64,000 nt of DNA. Source: Termitomyces sp. T153 (Eukaryota > Basidiomycota > Agaricomycetes > Agaricales > Lyophyllaceae). Shown here one piece after another: positions 46,450 to 58,639 of the stretch (its first letter is position 1; every line of letters starts with the position of its first letter). The position numbers and the translations under genes were made by a program. The stretch lies in contig JACKQL020000018.1 of assembly GCA_018296165.2 (NCBI GenBank), positions 930,001 through 994,000 of the forward strand, read 5' to 3'. The notes beneath the pieces were generated by a model. The model was not told the DNA's origin, ran no database searches, and worked only from the letters and a program-made list of their open reading frames with translations.

Positions 46450-49391
46450 ATGATCCTTTTACCTTCGTCTGCAGAGTCTCCACCCTCCTCTCCGCGGCCT
46501 CCTCAATCTTATCCATCCGCTGTCCACGAGGAGCATGCTCAGCTTTTGTCGCCCCATGCGGCCCGTTCATCTCCCATGCAAAATGACGTTTTGCCCCTAC
46601 CAAAGGGTGCCTTATCCGTCCCTCCTCCGACACCAACATTTGTTGTGAGTTTCCAGAATTCACTGGGGTCCAAGACCTCACATTCTGCTTAGGATCGGCC
46701 TCCCGACTCGGTACCAGATTCACCTCCCTCGACTCCATCGCAACGCCTGCTTGATCCTGATTCGTCTCATGTGCAGTTCGCCACATACCAAGACTTTACG
46801 GACAAAAATCCGAGCGCTCAAGGTGACTTCTCCGCCTCTCTCATATCCCTAGTCCTCATTACCACGTCAAGTCTCTCCGCGGGTGGACGGGGACAAAGAT
46901 CCTGGTTGGGTGCCCTGGCCTCTCAGACCTTACTTTTGGATACCTTTCGTCATTATCTTGGTTGCGGGTGCTGTCGGACTGGAAGTAGCACTCCACTTTA
47001 GCAACAAGAATCAAGGTTTGTCACAGCCTTGTTGTCATTGAGATCAACACCTATATTTGTATCTAAGGATGGCCTACGAAGAGGGACATTGGAAGTGAGA
47101 CAGGCGTCCTTCATTACGTCTATGTGCGTCGGCTTCGCAGTGTCAATTATTTTCAATTTTGGTTCCCTGACGTATACTTCTGAATAGACTCTACCTCCTG
47201 TCGCTGTCGCCGCGATCGTACGTCGATTGCCATATACAGATTTTGTGTAAGCTAATTTTGAGTTGAGGTGTCCGCACTTTGGACATGGACAGACTTTGAA
47301 ATTAAAAAGATGCAGGTGTGATTTTTGGGTTTATCATCGCTCAAACTCTTTTTGACAACCTCTAGCCATATGTGGACCTTGTTCACGGAGACTCTCCGCC
47401 ACACCGTAGTCTGTTATTAGACTATACAAGGATCAAGTGCGTAATGGCTCGTCTCGTTTTGCTACCGACTGACATTCTTACAGTAACTTCATCGTATGGA
47501 CGAAAGCAGCATCCAATAGACATTGGCTTGTGGCACTCGCTAGTCTTATGGTTCTTATTTCCCTATTATTCCAGCCTCTATCTGCAGCCCTTCTCAGCGT
47601 AAAGGATACTTGGCTGCCGCTGCCGGGTACGTTTCGTTAGTTGTGATTTGTATGTAGCCTCTGCTTATACATCACTTTCGAAATAGACGTCACGCGGGAA
47701 AACTTGGGTGCCATCGGACTCAATCAAAGTGCTCAGTTCCAGGATTTAACGGGTAAGATGTTTTTCCAAGATTCATTGGTTATCGTGTCTGATAATTTCA
47801 TGTAGCGTTCGTAACAGCGGCTGGTTTTGCCTCTGCATCTGTACTGTACAGTCTCCCTGATCCTCCATTTATACATGGCCAATATACTATCGCACCGTTT
47901 GAGGTGCGCTCTTATTCGAAAGTTCTTTTTATCAGTGAGGAACTTGGTTGTTTATAGTTACCGAGAGACCTTGCTTCTAATGGCACCGTGATTGCAAACA
48001 CTACAGCAGTCAAGAGCGACAGCGGATGTCGGCCCGTCCAAGTACGCAATACACTTTTTCCACCAGCCAATGTTTCGAATGTTTCAATCAGGTCAGCATG
48101 ATACAGTCGCCAGATGGCTCGGGAAGTTGGCATAATTCTGTAAACTCGAACGACTGCAACATAAGTTGGGTTGTGGAGAAAACGACTGAAAATTTGTTTG
48201 GTAGGTGTTAACGTTAAGTTCTCTACTTGTATAATCATACTAAAGCCGAGTCGTAGGCGTTGATGTGCCACAGTGCACCTCAGGACCAATATCACAGTTT
48301 AGCCCTGTTATTTTTTGGTTCTTTACGTGTGTCCATAATTCTATGAACCATCCACATATCTTCTACTGACAAAAACATCGTAGTTATGGGACAACTCCTC
48401 CAAAAGCATCAGCCACATTCTGCTTCCCCACAATATCTTTATTTGACGTCAATGTCAGCGTTGAACTTGCAAATGGGAACCTCTCACAGGTGACAGAGCT
48501 CCGTCCGTTTTCATCATCCTCAAATTTCTCTTCCTTCTCTGCGAACGTCACTGGATCGCCTCTGTTTGGGCGTGCGTATAACGGCATCCAGTTTAACTTC
48601 ACGAGTAGTCCGGATATGTTCGCGCTTGAGAGACAGAACGCGACGAGGTTGCAGCTCCCGGCTGCTGTGTTCCAGGCAGCGGTACAAAGTCCTCAGGGTC
48701 TCATTGGAAGTTTTGATGCTGGTAAATTTGTGGATCTGTCGGCTAAAGTCTATGTGAGTTTGGTGTTTTGATATGTCGAGTCGGAAGTGATCCTGATTTC
48801 ACGATGATAGACGACGTATTTAACCCTCATCGCGAGCACTGTGTACTTTCTATCCGACAAAGAACCTCTGACAATGCAACTCAAGACGTTCCAGAACCGT
48901 GTATGGTTAAGGTATGTTTATAGCTTCTCTTTCTGTTCTATCCTTCTCACTGTATTTACCTCAACAGTCCTATCGCCGTACATATCCTCACAGCTGATAT
49001 GCTCCTCCTTGCCATTTGTGCCTGCTTGATACATATTTACCACAGAGCAGAAAGACGAAGACTACGTCTCCGTCATGAGCCTGGTACCATTGCCTCGGCC
49101 GTGTCCATTGGGGCCCAGACGAGCATGGGCCAGCTTCTGGCAGGACGTCAAGGTCGGGAGGAGATCAGGGAGGTATTGTCTAACAGGAAGTTCCGTATCG
49201 ACCCACGGACGATGAAGATTGTCATGGAAGGAGAAGAAGGCTATGAGTTTGCGACGAGTCCGATGGGAAGGGGCAGATCGGTCTTTGCGGCGTTGCAGGC
49301 GCAAGGAGCACGAGGCAGACACTTTTTGGCGTCGTCGAGTTCAAGGCGTCCGTTTGTTCCGAATTCACCGCGCTCTAAAGACGATGTATGA
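46450..49391 (+). CDS. Multi-pass membrane protein, DUF3433 (spray-like) family
   Basis: Spliced from many exons; a first intron at about 46,637-46,692 and similar short GT-AG introns restore one frame. Order: Ser/Pro-rich cytosolic N-terminus; transmembrane segment (YFWIPFVIILVAGAVGLEVA, near 46,930); a TLPPVAVAAIVRRLPYTDFV block (47,190-47,250); YVDLVHGDSPPHRSLLLDYT (47,370); a second hydrophobic segment near 47,530; a long outside domain with many NxS/T sites (about 47,700-48,760); a hydrophobic helix near 48,950-49,020; and a basic cytosolic tail ending SPRSKDDV. The layout resembles fungal DUF3433 proteins, which include Neurospora spray, linked to calcium and branching. Exact exon edges are inferred. 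Confidence 0.75.
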
Positions 49392-49813
49392 GATCACGGA
49401 CTTTTTTCTAATGGATTCGCTCGCCTTTATTTTTTCTTTACTAGATAGACGTGGACTATTCATGGTAGGCGATATTTTTTTGTATTTGAAAGGAGCATTT
49501 TGTAATCGCAGTTATACCTTATTTTTGGGATTCTGTCACACGTATATAAATTGCTGCTATCAACCACGTATATTGATGACACTCCAGATGTGCCCCCTGT
49601 CGACCTCCATTAAGGCTGTTGTGCTATTACCTGGGATTATCTTAGGAAATAGCGATATAATTCGCATCGCTACCACTTAGCTGCCCATTGATTTGCGTGG
49701 CGCAACCACGTGTTTCCAAAGATAGTGCGATTTTAAATTTACGTAGACTTTGTATATTGAGTTTGTCACTCATACGTACATTTCCTAAACAACCATTCAC
49801 CTTTTTTTTGAAC
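49392..49813. other. Intergenic, no gene seen
   Basis: AT-rich 3' flank of the membrane protein gene. Only chance frames are present and no RNA gene is seen. Confidence 0.5.
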
Positions 49814-51480
49814 ATGAACAACCCATGGACAATCTCTCATACTTTCGGGGGTGAAGAAGCCAATATCCAAGGCTCCGTTGTGTGTATCGACGTCTTGTCC
49901 AAGATCAGTATTTCTGAGTTAAAAGACGAATAAACGAACAATTTCATCACACATTTAGTGCTGCACCCATCGGTTCACCCTCGATTAGCCCTTGGAAGCT
50001 CTCGATGGATCTTCGTGGAGATCAACTCACGCCTGACGATTACAAGAAGCAATTACCAACCTCTCGTTACCTGACCCTGATTTGAAGATCTATGTCACTG
50101 ATGATGTAGAGAAACTCGACCTGTTCGCAAAAGTCTCTGAATATTGGAAGTGATGGGTCCTAAAGAACGGTGTCTTCATGTTCTAGCACAAATTCCGCGG
50201 GCAGGTCTGGGTGAGAAGTTGCTGGCCACCTATGGCTCATTCACCTTTATCCTTTCCATAGTCTCTAAGAGGAACAAATATAGCCGTGACGAAGAAGACG
50301 TCATCCAGCTTTCGGCGTCTTTAAGGATAGATGCGGATGGTTTCTTCAGATAAGGCCGTAGCATGTCTTTCTGCACTCTCGATGCTTGGATGCGGAGGGG
50401 CATCGACTCATTTGAAAGTTCACGCTGAGAAGGTGATAGACACAGAGTATGGAAGATATCTCGGCGGCAATCCGCGAGTGCAACAACGAAACAGATTATC
50501 CTCTTCACCAGGCAGTTCTGTACGACTTCAATTGCCTAGCCAATGCGCTAGAACACCGCGGCCGCTTCTATGACCATGATACATGGTTTCCCTGTATTTT
50601 AATCGTCAATATGGGTATGTCTGTGCTTTTACGGTGCTATTTGGGATGGAAAGCGTGTTAGAATCGAGCCCCTCACCCGAGGCATTGATTTTACTACTCA
50701 TTGGATGGAAAAAAAAACAGGAAAGGCGTGAATTGCATCTACTTTGGACATCTTGATGGAGGCTGTCCAATCCATTCAGACACATTATGCATCAATCGAA
50801 GTTTCGGCCAGTGCGCATACTGCAAAATGTAATACCTACCAAAAAGCTCGCGCTTACCCATACCTAACATCGTATGATTACGACGGCCAACTTCACATAC
50901 ACTGGTCAACAATGTGAGGATAAGTTGGTCTCCATTGCCACCATGGACCCTCCTACCCATAACGGACGCCTGGGCGCGCAAGGAATCGAACCAAGTTTCC
51001 CTCCTGAGAAAGAAGGTGTTACACCAGTAACAAACCGTAGCAAACACTACGTAAACGTCCTGTTTTTCTCCCCATGGATCCCCTTGGCTCCGCAGAGTGT
51101 ATTATCAAATTCTCCGGCCGATATTCTGTGGCTGCACATGATTATCTCGCCCTGCATGGATTTGCACCACAACTGTGGACATCTGTCTGTATCTCTATAC
51201 TCTGCAAACTGGACTGCGATTATCATGGAGCGGTCCTATTGCCAAAATCTCTATGAGTTTCCTCTGTCGGAGGAAGATCAATTAGAGTCCGACACAAGGT
51301 ATAGAGCATTGCCCAAAAACTGCACGAAGGATCGTGCGTGGAGATATTCCGAGTCGCGATGCCAATTTTCTTGTCGATCCTGCCTTCCTTACACATGGTG
51401 ATGTAAAAGTTTTTCGATCGAGCAGGTCGTATTGGAGAGGTTATGTATCTTGATGGACAAGAAGAGGCCAAGGGGAGATG
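49814..51480 (+). pseudogene. Decayed kinase-like protein gene
   Basis: The plus strand holds coding pieces in changing frames. The front has MNNPWTISHTFGGEEANIQG, then SPWKLSMDLRGDQLTPDDY and DLKIYVTDDVEKLDLFAKVS (49,990-50,150). A middle part contains DYPLHQAVLYDFNCLANALE (near 50,490). The rear has CIIKFSGRYSVAAHDYLALH (51,094-51,160), QKLHEGSC (near 51,315) and, in another frame, RDANFLVDPAFLTHGDVKVF (51,360-51,420). The last two resemble a kinase catalytic loop (xDxxxxNxL) and following strand. Stops and at least three frame changes indicate a pseudogene; some breaks could be introns I cannot place. The substrate is unknown. Confidence 0.55.
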
Positions 51481-51895
51481 ATTGCAACGCAATATGACGA
51501 CGAGATGGTATCTTCGCATCCTAGGGAAGCATAATAGAAGTTTGTTGTTTCATCTATGTACCTTTTAAACTTTGTACTTTATGCAACAAAACATGTTTTT
51601 TTTTGAGGCAGAGAGGTGTCCTGTGTAATGTTTCACTGCAAGCTGATTAGACCCACTAGTTTACTGTCGACACCAAGTCGAAACTAAGGCACTTAACACA
51701 CAACTGTATACTCACATACTACCGCCAACAGTATAGTGCGTCTACAAAACCTTGTACTTATACCTATTGAGGGGACGAGAAATTTCTGGTTTAGATAACT
51801 CGTGAGCCAGAAATTTCAGCAATTGGACCGACTCGGAAGTCAGTGTCTAGAGCATACGACAGGTGTCAATGTCTCACGACCCCGGTCCGTACGCA
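51481..51895. other. Intergenic, no gene seen
   Basis: AT-rich region with no coding or RNA gene support. Confidence 0.5.
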
Positions 51896-52033
51896 TTAAA
51901 CTTTGATTTCTGTTCTAACAGCCAAATACACCGTAACGCATACAATGCTCACAATGTTCAACAACAGCAAAAGAAGCCACTCTAGGCCCAAAGCAATGTA
52001 GAGCTCGTCAAGACGATCCGAGGTCGGTGCCAT
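51896..52033 (-). CDS. Possible 45-residue single-pass membrane microprotein
   Basis: A minus-strand ORF begins MAPTSDRLDELYIALGLEW and continues into a Leu/Ile/Val-rich stretch of about 24 residues, then a short basic tail ending EIKV and TAA at 51,896. The layout is a short polar N-terminus, one membrane helix, and R/K after the helix. The ATG is 103 bp past the stop of the desaturase gene on the same strand. An upstream GT..AG pair (about 52,040-52,080) could be a 5' UTR intron. It might instead be chance or a piece of desaturase 3' UTR. I do not recognise a family; OST4-like tiny membrane subunits have a similar design. Confidence 0.35.
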   Translation of the reverse strand: MAPTSDRLDELYIALGLEWLLLLLLNIVSIVCVTVYLAVRTEIKV

Positions 52034-52136
52034 CGCGTGTAACTGTATATCTAGCTGTTCCAGAACTCCGGATACTAACCTTCAAGTTGGCGGCATGATG
52101 TCTACTCAACTAATAAACGACTCGAATGATGCAGGG

Positions 52137-54132
52137 TCAATCCAACTTGGGAAACTCAATACTGCTGTCCTGCACATCACCGTTCCATCCACTCTCATGG
52201 ATTTTCTTCACAGCACCTCGGGCTAGTTCTCGGGCAGCAACACCATGTCTGTTCTTGTAGAAGATAATGTTGCCTTCTTCTTCGACGAACAAACACTGGG
52301 TAAAAGAGCGGTACAAAGCATACCAAGTCGGCTGTCATTGAAGATCAGCTCTGGATGCACAAAGGCATTTGAAAACATACCGTGGAATCGTAGTTGTAGT
52401 CGTCCTTCAAAACAGTCTTTATAGCCTTCGTAATCTGGGGTCCGTTATCTGAATGGCAAAGGAGAGTCAGATAAACAGTAACAACATATTATCGAGGATT
52501 TACAGAATGGAGCCTTGATGAAGAAATCTATAAATTAGAAATATTATGAATACATATCATAAATCTGTCGATTTAGGTCACATACGGTGTGCCACATGAT
52601 CATGCGATATGTTGTGGAAGAAGAAACGACCACACCACCCAAGAAGAGGCCTGTCAACGGTCGCCGCCGCACCCCGAAGGAATGACCATTCTGCTTTCCT
52701 ATAATGAGGAATTGTGGGGTCCGAGTGATGCAAATATGTGAACATGACTAGAGACAAGATAAGATGTCGATACAGCACAAGATTGCCGGGTGTTGTACAT
52801 ACCTATCCTGAAAAAAAATAGCATTCCGGTGAGTTACATGTACGTGACGATATGCAATTATCAGCTACCAGTGATTGGTTAACTACTGAAGTCGTCAGAC
52901 AAAATAATTCCGGTGCTACGGAAAGAACACACACCAGGTAAGGCACAAGGTAATATTTTAAAACGAGGTTAGGCCCAGCATAAGCCATAGCACTTAACAT
53001 TGCAGTTAAGGCGATATTAGAAATAATGATGGAGTTGCCTGAGAGATTGGACTCAAGGTCAGAAGATCGAACTCTCGGTTTCAGTCAAATTTCTCACGTT
53101 GTTCTGGCTTGAAAAGCGGAGAGTGTGGATCAAAGTGATTTGTGCCAGGAGGGTACATCTTCGAACCCATGGTGTTCTTTGTGAGGTAGACCCACCAGCC
53201 ACTGCACCAATATCAGATGGATGACAATATCATTACGATGACAGAGAGCTCACAATCCTTGCATGATGAACATGCGAGCAAACGTCCAAATCGGTGTTTC
53301 CTCGAAAACCTCAGCATAGTCGAATTGAGTCGCCTTTTTCTCTGAGGGAAGGTCGTATTCGCTGCGAAGGTATGGAACATAGTTTTCATCACGTTCCATT
53401 GAAGCGGTTGCTTTCTATATGCAAAAGAGTCAACTGGATGGAAAATATGAATCCAAAGTCAGACTTACATGGTGAGCATGATGGGTAGAGCGCCAGGCAT
53501 AATAAGGAATCAAAAGCCACTATGCTCAGTTCAACGAATGCAGTTATAACTCGCAACTGAGACGCACAGTATGAAGAACAAATCCGACGACATTGTTTAT
53601 TCTGTTATCCTCAAAAAGTGTACCATGTCCAGCATCATGTCCTGTTGATCTAATCAGCAATTGACGTCAGTACAGAGATAAGAAGACGATCGTACCCAAG
53701 CAAAATATCCCGGCCCAAACCATTCCTTGAATCCAATAGTATGAACACCAGAGGGCAGTCTTAAGTAGAGCTTTGTTCCATCCAGATGTCACGAAGCCTG
53801 AGAAGTCCGTATCTGCCCAAGGCCCGATTAAAGATGCAAGCTTGAAAAGAAGAAGAGTGAAGGTAATGTCGCGGGCAACATAGGCGGCTGCTTTGATTGG
53901 ATCCTCTGAGTGATACAGTTAGCGAGTTAATCGCACATCAAGTAAGTGGTGAACGTTACTTTTCAAGAGATGTTTAGGTACCGCATCGTGAATCTCCTTC
54001 AGCGTCACAGTAGGAGGCGAGAAGGGCTTCTTCAGTCTGCACCGTCTTTGATCAGCCGAAACGGAAGAAACACCCTGTGCAGACATACCTAGCCTCATAC
54101 TCGGGGCCGTTAAGATTATACCCAAAGACCAT
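52137..54132 (-). CDS. Delta-12-type fatty acid desaturase (ER membrane)
   Basis: Membrane di-iron desaturase that inserts a second double bond into oleoyl lipid, using cytochrome b5. The start is at 54,132 (MVFGYNLNGPEYEAR), and the first intron leads to FSPPTVTLKEIHDAVPKHL (about 53,950-54,035). The three histidine boxes are present: GHDAGHGTLFEDNR (about 53,610-53,650), RSTHHAHH (about 53,480) and HDHVAHH, the last formed by splicing near 52,570-52,600. Between them lie hydrophobic segments and SMERDENYVPYLRSEYDLP. The C-terminus reads ESGWNGDVQDSSIEFPKLD with stop at 52,137. It has about nine short introns. Box 1 has HDAGH rather than HECGH. Delta-12 activity rests on overall similarity; delta-15 or bifunctional activity cannot be excluded. 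Confidence 0.9.
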
Positions 54133-55742
54133 AGCTGACTCTTTGGAAAGGAGGGGGTGAAAGAAGCCTTCATGCGGCTTCCTCTTCTATATGGACAGCG
54201 AACCGCGTTTGCCGGCATTTGGAGTGCACAGAGTAAACGATCCATCAATGATGGAAGTAGAGTTAGACATGTCAAAGAAGGGTGCCTTAGACCAGAGTCT
54301 GCTTGATCGGTGGCAGGGGTCCAATCTAAGCCAGGAATACAGACTGAATTGACATCCTCATTCATCAAACTTCACAAAGCCAGATAGAGGCCTCGGTTGC
54401 TTGTGAGCTGTATTGAAATCATCGTCGGTTGATATATCGAGGAGCATTAGCTGGAGCAACATTGGAGTTCAGCCCGGCGCGCACCAATGACCCCATAAGG
54501 TAACCTGCAAGATTCTTCCAATTCTTCTACTGATAGCTGTTAAAAGGGACCGAATCATGAAAAGTTATGAAGTTCAGTTAGATTTTACATGAGCTTGAAA
54601 CTCTAGGGCGATGATGGCTAAGCACTGAGCGTTGAGCTCTTTTCATGGCATGCTTCTAAGGAAAAAATGTCTCCGAGCGTGTTTAACCGTCCCATGATCA
54701 TGAATGTTTCACAGCAAGACTTGAAGCTTGGAATTCCATGCCACACGAGCAGTTCATCAAGAATGAATGAGATGGGATATGTTTCAACTTCTTACAGAAG
54801 ATTATCTCCAAGCTTCATTGTAGTAATAGGCGCCACGGCGTCCATAGCCATGCTATTGTCAGTTGATCCATCTTGTGCAAACTTCAACAGTAGGCGGTCG
54901 AACTAGAACACTTTCCCAAAATAATGGGATTCCCAGAACGGTGATTCCCTTTCTGGGACAATCCTCGACACAAGGGAAGAAGAGGATCCGGAAAGACCTG
55001 AGTTCAGCAATGTGGCGATGTGGCGACAAAACTAGCCAGTATCATTTAGGGGAAGTGCTTAACTCAGAAACGAAGGCAAAGTAGATAGTTCGTTGCGAGT
55101 CCGTGGCTTCAAAATGTAATCGTTTTCAATATTATTATAATGGTTCTGGGCTCTAGAGGGCCAGTGTTATCATGTGAAGTTGAATGTCAAGCCGTAGAGA
55201 CTGTGGTACTATTGGTCCATACAAGTAGGCCTCGAGTACTGTGTAGGATCAAGGATTGTCGCGTATTCCAAGCAGATGACTGTTGAAAGTGGTGCAATGC
55301 CTTAATTTCTGACATCTCCTGGCCCACCCATACTGGACAGAGTTAAACACTGAATCAAGATGAAAAGGGCATGCGTCACAGTGGGTCGAAGAAAAGGAAG
55401 GCAATTACCCCGGACTTACTCGGATTTCGGGGGTCGACATTAACAACTGATTATCAAGGGCGTGTCATATAGTATTGAGGTTCGAGAGGTTCACCTCGTG
55501 TCGGACATGCAATGCCCGGGTTTTCAAGTGTCTGGGGTCAGTCGTTGACTACAGTAAGGGTGTATTTGTGAGTACGTCTATTTGAAACCAAAGGCGTCAA
55601 CTTTCCAACATAGCAGGTATATACGCGTCTTTTTACCACGCGCGGGCCGCATTTTAGCTCCTTTTACACTGCACGCCAACACACACTCTTTCATACCCAC
55701 GAACCCTTTCTTGCAAGGCACGACTTCCACAAAAACCTCGGA
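54133..55742. other. Divergent intergenic region, no gene seen
   Basis: 1.6 kb between the desaturase start (minus) and the next gene start (plus). Short frames (for example 54,667-54,906) have no domain and no supporting splice pattern. It likely holds both promoters; no specific site could be assigned. Confidence 0.5.
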
Positions 55743-57228
55743 ATGCTTCGCGTTTCCTCGCTCCTCACGCTCGTTACTCTCTCTGTGGCTGGTGCCGCTT
55801 CTGCTGGTAGTTCCTGCATAGCATTTGACATATCGTGGAACTTGTTGGCCTTCGGCTTTAACGGAAAGGATTATAATGCTGGTACCCAAGATACCTGGGC
55901 TTCTGGTACATAACAAAATTGCGGCTCGGGCTATGCTGACTATTTACCCTTAGGCACTGCTACTGACATCACGACGTCTGGACGGCCGTATGTAATCATC
56001 AACTCATTCTGTGATTTAGTCTTAAATATTCCCTACAGTCCTTTCGATGGCAACAATACGACGTGTTATTTGTCACAAGTATGTCTTTAAGAACATCCTA
56101 GTGTTCTACTAACGAATACTTGGGGACTAGTTCACAAATGCAATTTACGTTCTCGGCGCCAGCTCGTCCTCCCCTTCCTCTATCTATATCTATGATGCTG
56201 CTGCAAAATCATGGTCAACTCAAGCGGTCAATACCGGATCTTTCGACCCTTCGTCCTTCAATGCTATCCTAGATCACGATACCAACGTCTTCTGTATGGA
56301 TCCTCACCTGACTTGCATCGTTCATCCTGACTCCAGTGACAGATGCTCTCTCCAAGGGTGAAATGTTCGACCTTGACATGGGATCCTTAAAAGTTGCTAA
56401 TTCTACCCCCGTGGCATGGGGTGATGTCCAATCCTCTGGGTTCGGTGCTGACTACCAGCCCGTGATGGCTCTTGCTCAGAATCACATTCACTTCCTTGAC
56501 GTTCCCGGGGTCGCTGCCGGTAGTGCCAAGATCTTTGTGATCCATTGTGTGTTAGTTTTATTCGTTCAGTGCCTGTTTGCTTATAGGTTGTCAGTCTCGT
56601 ACATGCAACCTGAACCTCAACCGTATGGCAAGTTCCCCGCCACACATGGACAAGCCACTTCCTTCTTCATGGAGCAGGGTGTATGCTTCAGAACTTCTTT
56701 TTTAATGCGACCTAATCACGATTTTTCAATATATGTAGGTTCAACAAGAATTCGCATTCATCCCTGATGACGGTTCAGCGACATACGTCATCAATGTTGA
56801 GGTAGCTCGATTGATTCGTGAGTTACTGGTTTACTCACTTATTTTATCCGCAGACAAACACTACCAAGACCCTTCCAGGACCATCGATCAAAGATTCGTT
56901 GGCGACGTACTTCGCGTCCACGGACTCCCTTGTTCAATTGAGCTCCTCTGGTTCTGTCTCGTATATGCCCTACAGTGCTAACTCTACCTCTGCGAATCCT
57001 GATGCTTCATGGAATACAGTGAACAAGCTTCCCGTTGCCTTGTCGTCTTCGAGTACATCGGCAGGGGCCAGTAGTGCCTCCGGGTCAAACACAGCAAAAG
57101 GAGCGTCCGCTACTGGAAATGCACCATCGGACAGTAGCCACGATAATGGTGCTTTGTCAATGTCTGCTTTCCCCAGGTGGGGTGTGGGTAGCCTGATCGC
57201 CTGTGCATTTGCCGCATTCTTCCTTTGA
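55743..57228 (+). CDS. Secreted, probably GPI-anchored protein of unknown role
   Basis: Starts MLRVSSLLTLVTLSVAGAAS, a clear signal peptide. Spliced frames join WASG to TATDITTSGRP (intron about 55,913-55,956), then PFDGNNTTCYLSQ, FTNAIYVLGA, YIYDAAAKSWSTQAV, NAILDHDTNVF and LAQNHIHFLDVPG, repeated short beta-strand-like blocks that suggest a kelch-like propeller. VQQEFAFIPDDGSATYVINV spans an intron near 56,740. A Ser/Thr/Gly-rich stalk (about 57,040-57,150) leads to a final hydrophobic helix (GVGSLIACAFAAFFL), the usual GPI signal. Expected place: cell surface or wall. Ligand unknown. Confidence 0.75.
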
Positions 57229-57539
57229 ACAGGACTATTATACTCATGCTATCTTTAAATGCATGCGTTTATGGAGTTACATTACCTTTAGTTACCCACC
57301 ACACGCTCGGACAGACATACTTATATTACATATGATACAAAAATCCTTAGCGAGATCTTGTTGAAACCTTATTCAAGTCAGCAACACGTGACTTTGATGA
57401 TCATGAGGATCGGACTTTCCGGCAAAACTCTCACTTTTGTTTCCCTGCTACCACATAGAAGTCTGCGACTAGTCGCGCAGCGATCGGCCTCGTCAACTTT
57501 CGTTGACGTCTCTATCTTATTTCTCACATTCTCGTCTCG
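57229..57539. other. Intergenic, no gene seen
   Basis: Holds the 3' flank of the surface-protein gene and presumably the promoter of the next gene on the same strand. Confidence 0.5.
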
Positions 57540-58123
57540 ATGACCGAACAGTTAGATTCTTCACTAACGTCCCTTTCTATCAATGATTCAGCATCTCAGA
57601 ATGAAGATTGGGACCGCTCCTTAATTCTTTCCGACGTGGAATCTTCATCACTTTCACTTTCACAACAAATTTTGAAAGAAACACCTCGAAATTCCATTGT
57701 TTTCCCTGTGGGCGGTGATGCCACGCCTGGTCGGACGAGAGTAATCACAGCGGAGAGCCCAGCTAGGGAAGGAAAGAGGTCTTTGAGCGAGCTTCTGAGG
57801 CACCACGCGGAGAAGGGTATGGCCATCAAATTTAGCGCAGAGGAAGCTTCACGAGTTGCGGAGGTCCTGGGTCAATGGGTAAGCTTTCATCTCACACTCG
57901 ACTTCAATCTTTGTAGTTCGACTGCCTCTCACATATTACATTGCGCTAGATCAACGCGTCGTCGTCGCCATACGAGGGTGAGGACGACTTCTTCAACATA
58001 TCGCACGATGACTTGGCAATACCAAGCAAGAGTGACTCCTTCTCTCCGCTTGAAAGCAGGCCAAGGGGTCAAAGTGAGGGCGCGAACTCGCGACCTCCAA
58101 GTTCGACGGGTTCTGCTCAGTAA
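57540..58123 (+). CDS. Small acidic hypothetical protein
   Basis: Two exons: 57,540-57,878 and 57,950-58,123, joined in phase 0 by a 71-nt GT..AG intron, giving 170 residues. Exon 1 starts MTEQLDSSLTSLSINDSASQ, is rich in Ser/Asp/Glu, and ends with a helical, partly basic segment (SLSELLRHHAEKGMAIKFSA, EEASRVAEVLGQW). Exon 2 is disordered and acidic (EGEDDFFNISHDDL) and ends RPPSSTGSAQ. No enzyme motif. The EVLGQW end joins directly to INASSSPYEGEDD, which supports the splice. Function unknown; perhaps a regulatory or adaptor protein. Confidence 0.65.
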
Positions 58124-58639
58124 TTCTGATTTGGCCTTCCTTCCCCCTATAACGACTCCACTACCTCCTTGCTGCTGGACTGCATCATGTTTCACCATCA
58201 CGCCGTTCCCTGTTATTTGCTCCGACTCATTTCTGATTTCCTACTCGACTCAAATTCTTTGACGACCTTTTACGACCACTTATGATCTTTTACGCTTGTT
58301 ACGACCAACTCCAATGGTATATTACTATACCTCATTTACACATCATATTCACATCGAAATTGGGATGGTCATTCATCGATGCATAGATATTACTATTAGA
58401 TTTGAATTGTGTAGATCGATGACGACATTGTCTGGTCACGTTCAAGGTTACTCTCGTGATGTGACAGACGTGTCGAAAAATGAACACCCTTGTTCTTTTT
58501 TCAGGTGTATGGTCGCCAATCTCCTCCAATATACCTCAGCCCATCAGGTTATATTCGCGTCAGCGTCTGTATATCTGTGTAATCTTGTGAATTCTGCTCA
58601 ACGACTCAGTTGTATCAGTTGCCTGAGATAGTATCAACT
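58124..58639. other. Intergenic, no gene seen
   Basis: Likely promoter region of the RAP1-type gene. Only chance frames are present. Confidence 0.5.

Noticed and set aside
50975..51055. tRNA-like sequence on the minus strand, with a perfect box B (GGTTCGATTCC) and a foldable anticodon-type arm
   Set aside because: The acceptor ends do not pair, the T stem has two mismatches and the D loop is too short. It is at best a decayed tRNA-derived fragment, more likely chance.
54667..55084. Possible small gene in the divergent intergenic region
   Set aside because: Two short overlapping frames without domain, splice pattern or codon signal.
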